A DNA stretch of 64,000 nt from M50B103 sp041667565 (GTDB lineage Bacteria; Fidelibacterota; Fidelibacteria; Fidelibacterales; Fidelibacteraceae). The DNA is taken from positions 7,922 through 71,921 of the forward strand of contig CAZNFT010000003.1 in the NCBI GenBank assembly GCA_964572745.1, written 5' to 3'. This document shows, piece after piece, positions 28,649 to 39,618 of the stretch (position 1 is its first letter; the number at the start of each line of letters is the position of its first letter). The position numbers and the translations under genes were made by a program. Under the pieces are notes generated by a model, which was not told where the DNA came from, did not search any database, and saw only the letters and a list, made by a program, of their open reading frames with translations.

Positions 28649-30856
28649 ATGACAGATATAATTTCAGGATTAAATGACAAACAACGAGAAGCGGTTTTAG
28701 CTACCGATGGCCCCTTATTGGTTTTTGCCGGAGCAGGTTCCGGTAAAACACGCGTATTAACACGAAAGATCGCTTACCTATTACAAGAGGGAAAAACTGT
28801 AGATTACAGGATACTTGCGGTTACATTTACAAATAAAGCTGCTAAGGAAATGAGAGCTCGTGTTTCGGAATTATTGGGAGAGGGCCACAAAGTCAGTATG
28901 GGTACTTTCCATAGTATTGGTGCTCGTATTCTCCGATCAGAAAGAAATGCAGAAGGCTATTCCCCCGATTTTACTATCTACGATACAAAAGATGTAAAAT
29001 CTGTTATCAATGAGTGTTTAAAAGAATTAAGTATTGACTCGAAAATTGTCTCGCCCTCTACAATTATTGGATATATCAGTTCGCAAAAACAGCAATTATT
29101 ATCACCTCAGCAATCTTACGAACGCACAAATGATGAATTCATGCCTGAAAAATTAGCCTCTATTTATATTGAATACGATAAGCGTTTGAAAGAAAACAAT
29201 GCCTACGATTTTGATGATCTCTTGATGCGACCTATTATGATGTTTCGTGATCATCCACAGATCGCTGAAAAGTATAAACATCGCTGGGATTATATTCTTG
29301 TGGATGAATATCAGGATACTAATCATGTACAGTTCCAGTTGGTAAAATTATTTTCGGAAGTGACAAAAAATATTTGTGTGGTTGGTGATGATGATCAGTC
29401 TATTTATGGCTGGAGAGGTGCGGATGTTAACAATATTCTTGATTTTGAAAAGACTTTTCCTAATTCGAGGACTATAAAACTTGAGCAAAATTACCGTTCT
29501 ACCAAAAACATTATTCAAGCAGCTTCATCGATGATCAAAAGCAATTCTCATCGAGCAGATAAAGATCTTTGGACGGAAGCCGGAGAGGGTGATAAACTGC
29601 TTCATAAAGAACTGGAGCGAGATTATAAAGAAGCGGACTATATCGCTAAAACCATTATGTATTCGAATAAACCCTTGCGAAATTTTGCAATTTTATACCG
29701 TACGAACGCACAATCGCGTATGCTTGAAGAAGCACTTCGTAATCGCGGAATTCGCTATGCATTGATTGGTGGTGTTAAGTTTTATGAGAGAAAAGAGATC
29801 AAAGATATTCTTGCCTATATGAATGTATTGCTTAATTCCCAGGATCTTGTTAATCTTAAACGCGCTATCAATACACCTAAAAGAGGTATTGGATCCGGAA
29901 CGATAGAAAAACTCGAAGAATTTGCAATGCAAACACAGCGAACTCTCTGGGAAGCCTTACAATATCCAAAAGAAGCCGGTCTTTCTTCTGGGGTAGCTTT
30001 AAAGGTCAGTAGGTTCCTTAATATGATGCTGGAGCTAAAAGAAAAAATACGCAGTTCAAGTCCTTCGGATTTTGTTCTGGATCTATTAGAGCAAAGTGAA
30101 TTACTTTATGAGTATCGAGAGAAAAAAGATCCGGAATTGCAAGAACGCTACGAAAACCAAAATGAATTTGTGAATGGCGTAAAAATGTTCGAGAATTTTA
30201 ATCCCGATGCCGGCATTGAAGATTTTATGCAAGAAGTCTCACTACAAACGGATATTGATTCTTGGGAAGATAGTGACGACGCAGTGACCTTAATGACCAT
30301 TCATTCCGCAAAAGGACTTGAGTTTAAGCATGTGTTTGTTGCCGGTATGGAGGAAGGCTTATTTCCGTTGGAACGCACGCGATTAGATCCAAAGGAAATG
30401 GAAGAAGAACGTCGCTTATTTTATGTGGCAATAACCAGAGCAATGGAGAATTTAACGATCACATCTTCTCTTTCAAGAATGCGCTATGGGACGATTATGG
30501 GAACAACACCCTCACAGTTTCTCTCTGAGATCCCGGATGAATATATCGATAGAAAATTAATCCGAAGTTCTAAGAGGGTAGAAAGGCCAAGTTCGCCCCG
30601 ATCGGCTTTTTCTTCATTTGATCGAGGTTCCGCAGCACCATCAAGAAGAGAATCCAGGCCCCAAAGTGAAACTGTCATCAAGCCTTTGCGTCCTCCAAAA
30701 CCCGGATCGCTTAAAGTGGGTGATAGAGTAGCTCATAAAATGTTTGGAAAAGGGCGGGTACGAAGTATTATTCGTTCATCGCAAGCTCTTTTAAAAATTG
30801 ACTTTGATAATGGTGTTAAAAAGACCATTGCTGAAAAATTTGTGGAGAAAGTATGA
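28649..30856 (+). CDS. pcrA: UvrD/PcrA-type DNA helicase
   Basis: This is a superfamily 1A 3'-5' DNA helicase used in nucleotide excision repair, mismatch repair or clearing of replication forks. The 735-residue protein shows motif I AGAGSGKT near residue 30, motif II DEYQDTN, motif III GDDDQSIYGWRGA, motif IV QNYRST, motif V MTIHSAKGLEF and motif VI YVAITRA. The C-terminal PcrA-like region ends in a Tudor-like fold (VGDRVAHKMFGKGRV). UvrD and PcrA cannot be separated from sequence alone. It overlaps the HAD phosphatase gene by four bases. Confidence 0.94.
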   Translation: MTDIISGLNDKQREAVLATDGPLLVFAGAGSGKTRVLTRKIAYLLQEGKTVDYRILAVTFTNKAAKEMRARVSELLGEGHKVSMGTFHSIGARILRSERNAEGYSPDFTIYDTKDVKSVINECLKELSIDSKIVSPSTIIGYISSQKQQLLSPQQSYERTNDEFMPEKLASIYIEYDKRLKENNAYDFDDLLMRPIMMFRDHPQIAEKYKHRWDYILVDEYQDTNHVQFQLVKLFSEVTKNICVVGDDDQSIYGWRGADVNNILDFEKTFPNSRTIKLEQNYRSTKNIIQAASSMIKSNSHRADKDLWTEAGEGDKLLHKELERDYKEADYIAKTIMYSNKPLRNFAILYRTNAQSRMLEEALRNRGIRYALIGGVKFYERKEIKDILAYMNVLLNSQDLVNLKRAINTPKRGIGSGTIEKLEEFAMQTQRTLWEALQYPKEAGLSSGVALKVSRFLNMMLELKEKIRSSSPSDFVLDLLEQSELLYEYREKKDPELQERYENQNEFVNGVKMFENFNPDAGIEDFMQEVSLQTDIDSWEDSDDAVTLMTIHSAKGLEFKHVFVAGMEEGLFPLERTRLDPKEMEEERRLFYVAITRAMENLTITSSLSRMRYGTIMGTTPSQFLSEIPDEYIDRKLIRSSKRVERPSSPRSAFSSFDRGSAAPSRRESRPQSETVIKPLRPPKPGSLKVGDRVAHKMFGKGRVRSIIRSSQALLKIDFDNGVKKTIAEKFVEKV

Positions 30857-31533
30857 AAAAGACAGATCTTATAATTTATGATTTTGATGGAACTATATGT
30901 AATACACTTCCGGATATTGTGAAGAGTATGAATACGGTTTTGCTTAATAATGGCCTTGATGAAATCCCTTCTCATAAAGTCCGCTCTTTTATTGGAGGCG
31001 GTATTTCTAAATTAGTAAAGCGTTCGGTACTTTGTGCAATTCCCTCTGCTGGCAAGAATGAGGAAATTAGCGAAGAATTACTGGAAAAGATTCTTAAGGA
31101 AATGTCTGACTATTACTCAGAGCACCTAATGGATCATTCATTTCTATATAAAGATAGCATTGAAGTGCTGGAATATTTTAAAGAGATCCCACAACTCATT
31201 GTTTCTAATAAACCGGTAAAAATGATTGAAGCCATGTTAGAAGAATTTAATGCCAAACATTATTTTGATCTCATTGTGGGTGGTGATACCCTTGATGTTT
31301 GTAAGCCACATCCGGCTGTTTGGGACTATGTCAAAGAAAGCTTAAATTTGTCCGATAAACTGAATGGATTCATGGTCGGGGATTCTGTACCTGATCTGGC
31401 TTTTGCTAAAGTTGCTCAACTAAAAGCTGTTGCAGTAAGCTATGGATATAACGATCTGGATGTATTACAAAAAGAAGGTGCGGATCACTTTATAGATGCT
31501 TTGTCAGAATTGAAAAATATAATTAGCAGATAA
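30853..31533 (+). CDS. gph: HAD-family phosphatase, phosphoglycolate phosphatase-like
   Basis: The 226-residue protein has the HAD motifs: nucleophile DFDGTI (IIYDFDGTICNTLPD), motif II SNKP, and the metal site GDSVPDLAFA. The cap domain and length match phosphoglycolate phosphatases (removal of 2-phosphoglycolate formed from DNA 3'-end damage or oxygenase action). Coupling by overlap to a DNA-repair helicase fits a repair role, though other phosphate esters cannot be excluded. Confidence 0.82.
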   Translation: MKKTDLIIYDFDGTICNTLPDIVKSMNTVLLNNGLDEIPSHKVRSFIGGGISKLVKRSVLCAIPSAGKNEEISEELLEKILKEMSDYYSEHLMDHSFLYKDSIEVLEYFKEIPQLIVSNKPVKMIEAMLEEFNAKHYFDLIVGGDTLDVCKPHPAVWDYVKESLNLSDKLNGFMVGDSVPDLAFAKVAQLKAVAVSYGYNDLDVLQKEGADHFIDALSELKNIISR

Positions 31534-31595
31534 AAGAATAATAGATCTGAGCTTAAGTTAAGATCTGTTTGAATAAAAAATTGAGGTGGGACAAA

Positions 31596-32543
31596 ATGAA
31601 AAAGCTTTTGCTTATCCTTGTTATTTCTTTTTGTTTTTCTTCTGATCTGACACTGATGTTCTGGAATGTCGAAAATCTTTTTGATCAGGTAGATGATAAA
31701 GAAAAAAAAGATGAAGATTTTCTTCCTGCAGGGAATAAACGCTATACATGGCGATCTTACTGCTTGAAAAACGAACATTTAGCAGAAGTAATAAACAAGG
31801 CGAATCCCGATTGTCTTGCCATGGTTGAAGTCGAAAATCACACTGTCCTTGAAAATTTAAAAAGATCACTTAAGCATCATGAAATGTGGGAGATAATTAT
31901 TGATGATGGTCCCGACCTTCGTGGAATAGATCCTGCCCTGATGTACAGAAGAGATAAATTTCAATATTGTTCGAAACAATATTTCCCCATTTATTTTAAA
32001 GATAGAGATTATCACAGTCGTCCTATTATGAGAGTGGATCTCTGCGAACTACAAACAAAAGATACCCTGAGTATATTTATTAACCACTGGCCCTCGCGCA
32101 GAGGTGGAAAACAAACATCGGATCCCTATAGAATTTACGCTGCCGACATATTAATAGAGGCAATGAGATCGACATTGGAAGAACATCCTGAGTATTCATT
32201 AATCATAACAGGAGACTTTAATGATGACAGAGAAGACGACTGTTTAAGAATGGTGGAAGACCTATCTTGGGTGGATTATTTGGTGAAAGAATTGCCCAAA
32301 GGTGTAAAAGGAACATATTATTACGAAGGTGAATGGATACATTTTGACCATTTTTTGGTTTCAAACTTTGAGCAGAGCAATATTATTATAGAAAATGCAG
32401 AGATCTTTGCACCTCATTGGATACGTGAAAAACCAAGTCAGGGTCCTTTAAGATTCTATAAGGGTATTGAAACACTTGGTGGCTATTCGGACCATTATTC
32501 GATTTTATTAAATCTTACTTTTAAAGGGAAAGTTGTTGAATAA
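31596..32543 (+). CDS. Exported endonuclease/exonuclease/phosphatase family protein
   Basis: The 315-residue protein has a signal peptide (MKKLLLILVISFCFSS) and the EEP fold: LMFWNVENLFDQ with the metal-binding Asn and Glu, NHWPSRRGGKQT, TGDFNDDREDD and a terminal GYSDHYSI with catalytic His. The family hydrolyses phosphodiesters in nucleic acids or sphingomyelin; the NHWPSR motif resembles extracellular nuclease-type members. ATG 31596 is chosen over an upstream TTG because a GAGGTGG site lies directly before it and the signal peptide begins there. It may digest extracellular DNA for nutrition. Confidence 0.82.
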   Translation: MKKLLLILVISFCFSSDLTLMFWNVENLFDQVDDKEKKDEDFLPAGNKRYTWRSYCLKNEHLAEVINKANPDCLAMVEVENHTVLENLKRSLKHHEMWEIIIDDGPDLRGIDPALMYRRDKFQYCSKQYFPIYFKDRDYHSRPIMRVDLCELQTKDTLSIFINHWPSRRGGKQTSDPYRIYAADILIEAMRSTLEEHPEYSLIITGDFNDDREDDCLRMVEDLSWVDYLVKELPKGVKGTYYYEGEWIHFDHFLVSNFEQSNIIIENAEIFAPHWIREKPSQGPLRFYKGIETLGGYSDHYSILLNLTFKGKVVE

Positions 32544-32586
32544 TATCTACTTGCTCCTTAAATTTCTCAGCAAGTAAAGGGTAGGA

Positions 32587-33180
32587 ATGAAAAGCATCGT
32601 TTTAGCAACACACAACAGGGATAAGATCAAAGAGTTTAAAAGTAAACTGGGATCTGATATTGTGCTTAAAACTCTAGATGATTTTCCCGATCTTCCCGAT
32701 GTGATCGAAGATGGTGATAGTCTGGAAGAAAATGCTTTAAAAAAAGCCAGAGAGATCCACGCCTTTACAGGCTTGCCGACTGTTGCAGATGATACCGGTT
32801 TAGAGGTTGATGCTCTCAATGGTGCGCCCGGTATTTACTCCTCCCGATTTGCAGGAGAAGATGTAAGTTATCAGGACAATGTTTTAAAACTCCTTGAAGA
32901 ATTAAAAGATACAAAAATGGAACATAGGACTGCCAGATTCCGTACAAAAATCGCCTTTGTTGATAATGATGAATTCTGGTGTGTAGAAGGTTCTGTGGAA
33001 GGTCGAATTTTGAAAGAACAAAGAGGGGAAGACGGTTTTGGCTATGATCCTGTTTTCTATTATGAAGCTCTTGACAAAAGTTTTTCGGAAATGGGTCTGG
33101 CAGAAAAAAATAGAATTAGTCATCGAGCAAAAGCTATTGAGGCTTTTGTAGATAAAATGAAAAAACTTCATCATATTTAA
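32587..33180 (+). CDS. rdgB: Non-canonical purine NTP pyrophosphatase (RdgB/HAM1)
   Basis: The enzyme hydrolyses ITP, XTP and dITP to the monophosphates so that they do not enter nucleic acids. The 197 residues carry the family signatures: ATHNRDKIKEFK at the N-terminus, ADDTGLEVDALNGAPGIYSSRFAG, and GFGYDPVFY, with SEMGLAEKNRISHRAKA at the C-terminus. It follows genes for DNA repair and phosphatase functions on the same strand, 43 bases after the nuclease gene. Confidence 0.96.
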   Translation: MKSIVLATHNRDKIKEFKSKLGSDIVLKTLDDFPDLPDVIEDGDSLEENALKKAREIHAFTGLPTVADDTGLEVDALNGAPGIYSSRFAGEDVSYQDNVLKLLEELKDTKMEHRTARFRTKIAFVDNDEFWCVEGSVEGRILKEQRGEDGFGYDPVFYYEALDKSFSEMGLAEKNRISHRAKAIEAFVDKMKKLHHI

Positions 33181-33221
33181 AAATAGGAGAACGACTGACC
33201 AACTTGTTAAAGAATTGATGT

Positions 33222-36200
33222 TTGATTAAAATTGAGGCAGTTATTAAATTAGTGAAACTGAAGCCACGCATTACTATTGGTCTGGTCATGATCATATTTG
33301 CTTCTCTCTTATTTGGGGAAAGCCAATCATATTCTCCTAAATTTACTTATAGGTTTAATATCCCGGGTATGCTGAATACATTTAGTCCGACTCCTCTGGG
33401 TTTTTCAAGAGGATATCATCAGCCCTTAGCTCCACTTTCTATTAATTTTCCATCTTGGTTCAATGAGATAAAATTAAAAGAAACTGCAGTGGATTCCGGA
33501 CGGGTTTTTCTTGTATCTGAAAATATTGGAGATAAACCATTAAGCTCTCCTCTTTATATTCCCTTTGAAGACTATTATGTTTTCAAGAGAAGTTATAATC
33601 TTGATAATCTTTGGTATAATAATGTCGCGCTAACAGATTCATCTTATTTTATTGATCAATTAAAAGAAAAAAGTGGTGGAGGGTCTCTTGAGATTATCGG
33701 TGCGGATATTGCCGGCCAAAGAGTCGCATTAAGAATTCGTGGGTCGATCTCCATTACCGGTAAATACAATCAGCAAAACAATGCTATTGCGACTGCCAAT
33801 ATGTCTAATGAGCAGAAAAACTTTTTATTGGATCAGACTCAGCAGTTTACTATTGAAGGTACTATAGGAGACAGGATCACCATCTCAATTGATGAGGATT
33901 CACAGCGTGACTTTCAGTTTGAGAATGCTATCAAGGTCACTTATAAGGGAAAAGAAGATGAAATTGTCCAGAGTGCTAATTTTGGTAATATCGGACTTTC
34001 TTTGCCAGGCACACAGTTTATAACGGGTTCTTCATCATCCAGTGGTCTTTTTGGTGGTAAAGCGGTCATGAAACTTGGCCCTATTGATGTAACTGCTATT
34101 GCTTCTTATGAAAAAAAAGATAGTAAAAAGAAATCCTGGGGTGGTGGATCATCCGGTGACGGTGGTTCTATTAGTCAGATTTATGCCTATGAATATAAGC
34201 GAAATACATATTATTATCTTGATGATTATTATCGCGAAAACATGTATCCACTGGATCCTCAAACAGGAGCTCAGCTCGTAGATCCCACTAAAAAGATCTT
34301 GGAGTACAAGCTGTATATTTCTTGTAATGAGAGAGAAACCGAGAAAATTAAATCAGTTGCCTATGTGAATATTTCTTCGGATGGTAGCAATACAAGGCTT
34401 ACAGAGCATGACGAAGAAGATGTGACGTCGGCGATCTGGTTCAAGGAACTTGAAGCAAGTTCCGCTATTAATCCTTATGGAGATTATACTTTAGACGAAG
34501 ATCTTGGCTATCTTAAAATGAACATGTCTCTCGCTGACCATCAAATTCTTGCTATTGCTTATAAAACAGCAGACCAAAAAGTATATGGAGATCTTTTAAG
34601 AGGACAGTATTTAAAGGTCATTAAAGCTGAAAACTCCAAGCCATCATATATTACCTGGGATCTTGAAATGAAAAATATTTATGATCTTAAGGCAAGAAAT
34701 ATTGATTCAGATGGTTTTGATCTGAAGGTTTTTTATAGTGGAGAAAACCAAGCAAAGGAATATGACTCTAAGGGCATTAGTTATTTAAAGCATTTTGGTC
34801 TTGATAATTTTACACAGAATAATTCCATGGGTTCAGATGGCAAGATAGATATGATCCCCAATATTGTCAAGCTGGATAAGGGTGAGATCTGGTTGCCTTT
34901 TGCCAGACCTTTTGATGCTCCACCGGAAAACGATAATAGCACTGGAATTTATAATGATAGCTTAGATCCAACGAAGAGTAGCGACAGACCATCTGTAGAG
35001 CAAGTTTATAACCTTGCTTATACGGATCCGGAAAGAAAAAACAAAGACTATTATTTCGAAGTAAAATATTCTAATCGCTCTTCTACAATTGATCTGGGAG
35101 AGATGTTTATTATTGAAAATTCCGAGGAAATACTCTTAAACGGTAAACTTGCGAAAAAAGGTCACGATTACGATATAGATTATTTTTCGGGCTTAATTAC
35201 TTTAAAAAGCGCTGAAGCCTTGGATGCCAACGCAAAGATCGATATTAATTATGAAACCGAGCAATTGTTTGGCGGTATTGGCGAGCAAAAGTTTTTGGCA
35301 GGCGCTCGTGCTGAATATCGTATAAATGAAAAGGCCTTTATTGGTGCTACGGCTATGTATTATAACCGATCTGTTTTAGATGATGGAAATGTGAATATAG
35401 GCGATGAACCTTTTCGCAACTTTATCTGGGATGTTAACGGGGAATTTGAATATGACTTAAATTGGCTGGACCGCGCCATGAATGCCTTGCCCTTAATTCA
35501 TATCAAGAAAGCCAGCCGTATAAAAGTCAATGGAGAAATCGCACAGATTTTGCCGAATCCCAATACGATTGAAAATAAAGAAAGCGGTGATTATAATGGA
35601 GTAGCTAAACTGGATGATTTTGAATCAGCTAGCCAAGAAACACCTATGAACATCAATTTCCAAAAATGGACACATGCCTCTAAACCCAGAAATGGATATT
35701 TTCCCTCTCTTTTCCCTGAGCGAGGTTTTTTATTTTGGTATAATCCTTTCATTGTTTCCGGTAACTCAAAACTTTCAGGTGTGTTGACTCAAAGTATCTG
35801 GCCGCAAAAAGAAACCACTGAGTCTGATCAATATACAAGTATTTTAAAAGTTGTTCTAGATCCGGAAGTTAATGGTATTACAGGACAAGAAACCCAGTAC
35901 GACCCTCGCCAGATTTGGGGCGGTATTATGCAGCCTGTTTACATGTATGACCAAAGTAACAGTAAATATATTGAAGTCTGGGTCAAGGGTGACCGAGGAC
36001 AACTTCAGATTGATATTGGTGAAATTTCCGAGGATTGGTATAACCAAAATTATGATATAAATGATCCCGATACAGAATATGGCGATGGTATATTGCAGAC
36101 TGAAGACCAGAACGATAATGGCGTTTTGGAGATATCTCAGAATAGAAATGAAGATACCGGTATCAACGGTTTAACCGATGAAGAGGAAATTGCCAGAGGC

Positions 36201-39200
36201 TGGGATCCCATGGTTGATAATTTTTTAAAAGAAGAATATAAGCAGGGAACTGAATTTCGCTATACCAATGGCTCCGAGGGGAACGCCGGAACAGACGGTA
36301 TTCAAAATTATCCCGAGACTGAAGATATTGATAGAGATGGTAAACTAGATCAAGCCGATAACTATTACTCATATTCACTGGATCTTTCAGATGAAGAATG
36401 GTTTGTCTCTAAAACATTTTTTAATGGTGGTGGAGAAACCGGATGGAAACAATATCGTATTCCTTTAACGGCTATTGCTGATTCTGTTGGAAAACCTTCA
36501 TTTTCATCTATACGAATGATGCGTTTAAATGTTTTAGGATTTGAGAAACAAGACACTTTACAATTTGCTTCTATTTCTATTGTGGGTAATGAATGGCAAG
36601 AAGAAGGTATAGCTGATGAAAATTCTCAGATTTACCAGGTAGATGATGATCGTTTTTTTATTACTGTTTTAAATACAGATGAAAATGCAGGTGATTATGT
36701 ATCTCCTCCCGGTGTTAGGGGAAATACTGTAGTCAATCCTATTGGCGGGGAGACTATTACCGCAAAAGAACAATCACTTGTGTTGAATCTTGTGGGTTTA
36801 CAGCCCGGCGAAAAGGCTATGGCTGAAAAGATCATGCTGGAGGGCGAATCTCTTTTGATGTATAAACAATTAAAAATGTTTGTACATGGTCCTGAGGATA
36901 TTACGGATGAGCAAGCTCGTATTAACCTCTTCCTGAGAATAGGTCGTGGTAGCATGACCGAGTATTATGAGGCGGTAACAGGAGTTTATGATGGCTGGGA
37001 TGATGAAAATAATATAGAAGTAATATTTGAAGAAATTACACAACTGAAAAACAGAGTCGCCTTTGATAATTTAGAATATTTTTCTTATGACGATGGTTTT
37101 ATTAAAGAGTATCGACCTATAGATCCCGAAACAGGTGAATATACCGGCAAGATATTTAGAGTTGTCGGTAATCCGACACTATCACGTATTGAAAAAATAC
37201 AAATAGGTATTATAAATGTATCTGACGAAGAATATACCGGTGCAGTCTGGGTTGATGAATTGAGAGTTGTTGAATCCAATAATGAAGCCGGTATGGCAAT
37301 GCGTGGAAACTTTGATATTTCCCTGGGGAATTTTATTAATTTCAATATGAATGCGAATAAAAAAGATGCTGATTTCCATCAGGTAAACCAGCAGATGTCA
37401 ACAGGAACAAGCACGACAGAAGCTTTCAATATGAGTATGACGCTTCGTTTGCATGAATTATTCCCCAGTTCATGGAGACTTTCTATGCCGGTTACTTTAA
37501 CACAAAGAGAAAATGAAAGCATACCGAAATATTTTCCCGGCTCTGATATTCTTATGGGTGAAGATCCTGCTGATTCCTTGATCGCCCGCTCAAAAACCCA
37601 ATCATTCACCACATCTTTTTCTCGTAGTTCAAACCCTAATGATCCTTTATTGACAAAATTAGTTGTTAATCCTATCAAGGTTTCTGCCTCTGTATCAAAA
37701 TCTAAAACATCCAGTCTTGAGATCAGTGATAAAGAAATTAATAAAGTATCTTCGACAGTGAATTATAATCTTTCTTTGCCTAAGGGAGAGGGTATTGCAT
37801 ATTTAGGATGGATCCCTTTCTTGGGTGAGAAAGCTCAAAAACAGAAGTTTTATTGGAAACCATCTTCATTTAGATGGAATTTGGTTGTTTCTGAAAATGA
37901 TAACGAATGGATCACTCGATCCACCTTAGATACCAATACGACCTATTCGTTTTTCTTGACAAAAAGTATGTCTTTGGCATATAAACCATTTAATTCTATG
38001 TCCTTTAGTTACAGTCGTTCATCTAAAGCGGATCTGAACGACTATGAAGATAATTTTGGAGCTATATTTTCAGATATAAGCTATGATAGTTTAATGAATG
38101 GTATAAATGTTGGTGCCGTTACCAACATGACCGAAGCAATGTCTATAAATTATGCTCCTGTTCTCACCAGCTGGTTAAAACCCAGTTTTAAATATAACAG
38201 TAACTATAAATTTAATTCCTCTAAAGAGAGACATTATGCAGGTGTTGGTGTAACAAGAAAATTTTCTTCCAGTCTTTCATTAAGCTTAAAACAAATATAC
38301 GACAGTTTTGAAAAAGATCTGAAGAAAATAAAAAGCAATAAAAAATCCGATTTACGGGCAGGCTCCTTTTTAAAATTAAATACAGATGGCCCCAAGGGAG
38401 CAGATCCCGATCCTAGGAAAGCGCCGGCTAAAAAGACAATCAGACAGACAAAAAGGCGGGCTCCACTTACAATATCAACTCTTTTAGGCAGAGTGAATCC
38501 TATAAAAATTTCTTATAGTAATGATCTTACAAAAGGTAATAGTGGTATTATGGGGAGTGATTCGAGCAAGATATATAAAGATGTTGTTTATAAATATCGT
38601 TATGGTTTTGTTGACTATTATACTCTTCCAACTCAATATTTTGAAAACAGTATTACGTCGCCAATGAAAAATACCCTGAAGGAAAGCTTTAGTATCGCTT
38701 CCGGTGCAAAATTAAGCAGAACGTTGACTCTAAGATTAGATTATTCGCAGAATACCTCCACCGGTAGAGACTATACCTATAAAACATCTTCAAATGAATT
38801 TTACGATACACCTTTTCATATTATTACATATGGAGATACTTTAGAGCTTTCTCCTTATGATTCTTCAGCGAGCAGAAATTTTCTTCCAATGGGGGAAAGT
38901 GGTCACGAAGGTTTTGCAGCACCGGATTATTCCTTGAGTTGGACATTGACCCCAAGTCAGATACCCTGGCTTAAAGATAAAGTTGATTTTATCAAAAAGA
39001 TTAGCTTTAATCACAAATTGTCTGGTAAAGAAACTATTCGCTACGAACAGAAAACGGATCAATTCCCTTATTACATGGTGGTTTCATCTGCATCGTATAA
39101 TTTGAATTTTTCTCCTCTCATTAAAGTGGGCATGACCTTTAAAAATAATATGACGGCGAATTTTGCTTTTAATAAATCTATTACTTATAGTCATCGAGGC

Positions 39201-39617
39201 GATGTTGAACAGGATTTTTCAAATACGGGTATTACCAAAAATAATCAGGACAATATTACATTTAATTTATCTTTTAATTATAATAAAGGAATCAGCATTC
39301 CAGTACCTTTCTTGAAAAATGTTGATGTGCTGAATCTGGATAACGATATTAGTTTCCAATTACAGGGGAAATATGGGTTCAGCAAAAAAATGGTAAAGGA
39401 AATTTCTAAGCTAGAATATTCTGATCCAATTGATCATAGAATTAATTGGGAGATAGAACCTATATTGAAATATACTTTTAGCAATAATATTACCGGGCAA
39501 CTATTCTTTAAATATGGCCAAAGAATTAATTTGAATCAGCAGACTGAAGAGGGCGATAACGCTAAAGATGATTATAAGGATTTCGGTCTTACGGTTACAA
39601 TAAGGATTAGAGGATAA
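33222..39617 (+). CDS. sprA: T9SS translocon protein SprA
   Basis: SprA (Sov) is the giant outer-membrane beta barrel of about 36 strands through which T9SS cargo leaves the cell. The 2131-residue length, an N-terminal hydrophobic signal-like segment (TIGLVMIIFASLLFG), the early motif SLEIIGADIAGQRVALRIRGSISITG and the later KLDDFESASQ stretch are characteristic. The C-terminal third is dense in alternating strands and aromatic residues, and the protein ends in ...GLTVTIRIRG as a barrel would. The start is uncertain: TTG 33222 or GTG 33252 both keep the signal peptide, and neither has a strong ribosome binding site. It is followed after one base by a glutaminyl-cyclase-like gene. The usual partner genes porK-L-M-N are not in this window. 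Confidence 0.93.
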   Translation: MIKIEAVIKLVKLKPRITIGLVMIIFASLLFGESQSYSPKFTYRFNIPGMLNTFSPTPLGFSRGYHQPLAPLSINFPSWFNEIKLKETAVDSGRVFLVSENIGDKPLSSPLYIPFEDYYVFKRSYNLDNLWYNNVALTDSSYFIDQLKEKSGGGSLEIIGADIAGQRVALRIRGSISITGKYNQQNNAIATANMSNEQKNFLLDQTQQFTIEGTIGDRITISIDEDSQRDFQFENAIKVTYKGKEDEIVQSANFGNIGLSLPGTQFITGSSSSSGLFGGKAVMKLGPIDVTAIASYEKKDSKKKSWGGGSSGDGGSISQIYAYEYKRNTYYYLDDYYRENMYPLDPQTGAQLVDPTKKILEYKLYISCNERETEKIKSVAYVNISSDGSNTRLTEHDEEDVTSAIWFKELEASSAINPYGDYTLDEDLGYLKMNMSLADHQILAIAYKTADQKVYGDLLRGQYLKVIKAENSKPSYITWDLEMKNIYDLKARNIDSDGFDLKVFYSGENQAKEYDSKGISYLKHFGLDNFTQNNSMGSDGKIDMIPNIVKLDKGEIWLPFARPFDAPPENDNSTGIYNDSLDPTKSSDRPSVEQVYNLAYTDPERKNKDYYFEVKYSNRSSTIDLGEMFIIENSEEILLNGKLAKKGHDYDIDYFSGLITLKSAEALDANAKIDINYETEQLFGGIGEQKFLAGARAEYRINEKAFIGATAMYYNRSVLDDGNVNIGDEPFRNFIWDVNGEFEYDLNWLDRAMNALPLIHIKKASRIKVNGEIAQILPNPNTIENKESGDYNGVAKLDDFESASQETPMNINFQKWTHASKPRNGYFPSLFPERGFLFWYNPFIVSGNSKLSGVLTQSIWPQKETTESDQYTSILKVVLDPEVNGITGQETQYDPRQIWGGIMQPVYMYDQSNSKYIEVWVKGDRGQLQIDIGEISEDWYNQNYDINDPDTEYGDGILQTEDQNDNGVLEISQNRNEDTGINGLTDEEEIARGWDPMVDNFLKEEYKQGTEFRYTNGSEGNAGTDGIQNYPETEDIDRDGKLDQADNYYSYSLDLSDEEWFVSKTFFNGGGETGWKQYRIPLTAIADSVGKPSFSSIRMMRLNVLGFEKQDTLQFASISIVGNEWQEEGIADENSQIYQVDDDRFFITVLNTDENAGDYVSPPGVRGNTVVNPIGGETITAKEQSLVLNLVGLQPGEKAMAEKIMLEGESLLMYKQLKMFVHGPEDITDEQARINLFLRIGRGSMTEYYEAVTGVYDGWDDENNIEVIFEEITQLKNRVAFDNLEYFSYDDGFIKEYRPIDPETGEYTGKIFRVVGNPTLSRIEKIQIGIINVSDEEYTGAVWVDELRVVESNNEAGMAMRGNFDISLGNFINFNMNANKKDADFHQVNQQMSTGTSTTEAFNMSMTLRLHELFPSSWRLSMPVTLTQRENESIPKYFPGSDILMGEDPADSLIARSKTQSFTTSFSRSSNPNDPLLTKLVVNPIKVSASVSKSKTSSLEISDKEINKVSSTVNYNLSLPKGEGIAYLGWIPFLGEKAQKQKFYWKPSSFRWNLVVSENDNEWITRSTLDTNTTYSFFLTKSMSLAYKPFNSMSFSYSRSSKADLNDYEDNFGAIFSDISYDSLMNGINVGAVTNMTEAMSINYAPVLTSWLKPSFKYNSNYKFNSSKERHYAGVGVTRKFSSSLSLSLKQIYDSFEKDLKKIKSNKKSDLRAGSFLKLNTDGPKGADPDPRKAPAKKTIRQTKRRAPLTISTLLGRVNPIKISYSNDLTKGNSGIMGSDSSKIYKDVVYKYRYGFVDYYTLPTQYFENSITSPMKNTLKESFSIASGAKLSRTLTLRLDYSQNTSTGRDYTYKTSSNEFYDTPFHIITYGDTLELSPYDSSASRNFLPMGESGHEGFAAPDYSLSWTLTPSQIPWLKDKVDFIKKISFNHKLSGKETIRYEQKTDQFPYYMVVSSASYNLNFSPLIKVGMTFKNNMTANFAFNKSITYSHRGDVEQDFSNTGITKNNQDNITFNLSFNYNKGISIPVPFLKNVDVLNLDNDISFQLQGKYGFSKKMVKEISKLEYSDPIDHRINWEIEPILKYTFSNNITGQLFFKYGQRINLNQQTEEGDNAKDDYKDFGLTVTIRIRG

Positions 39618-39618
39618 T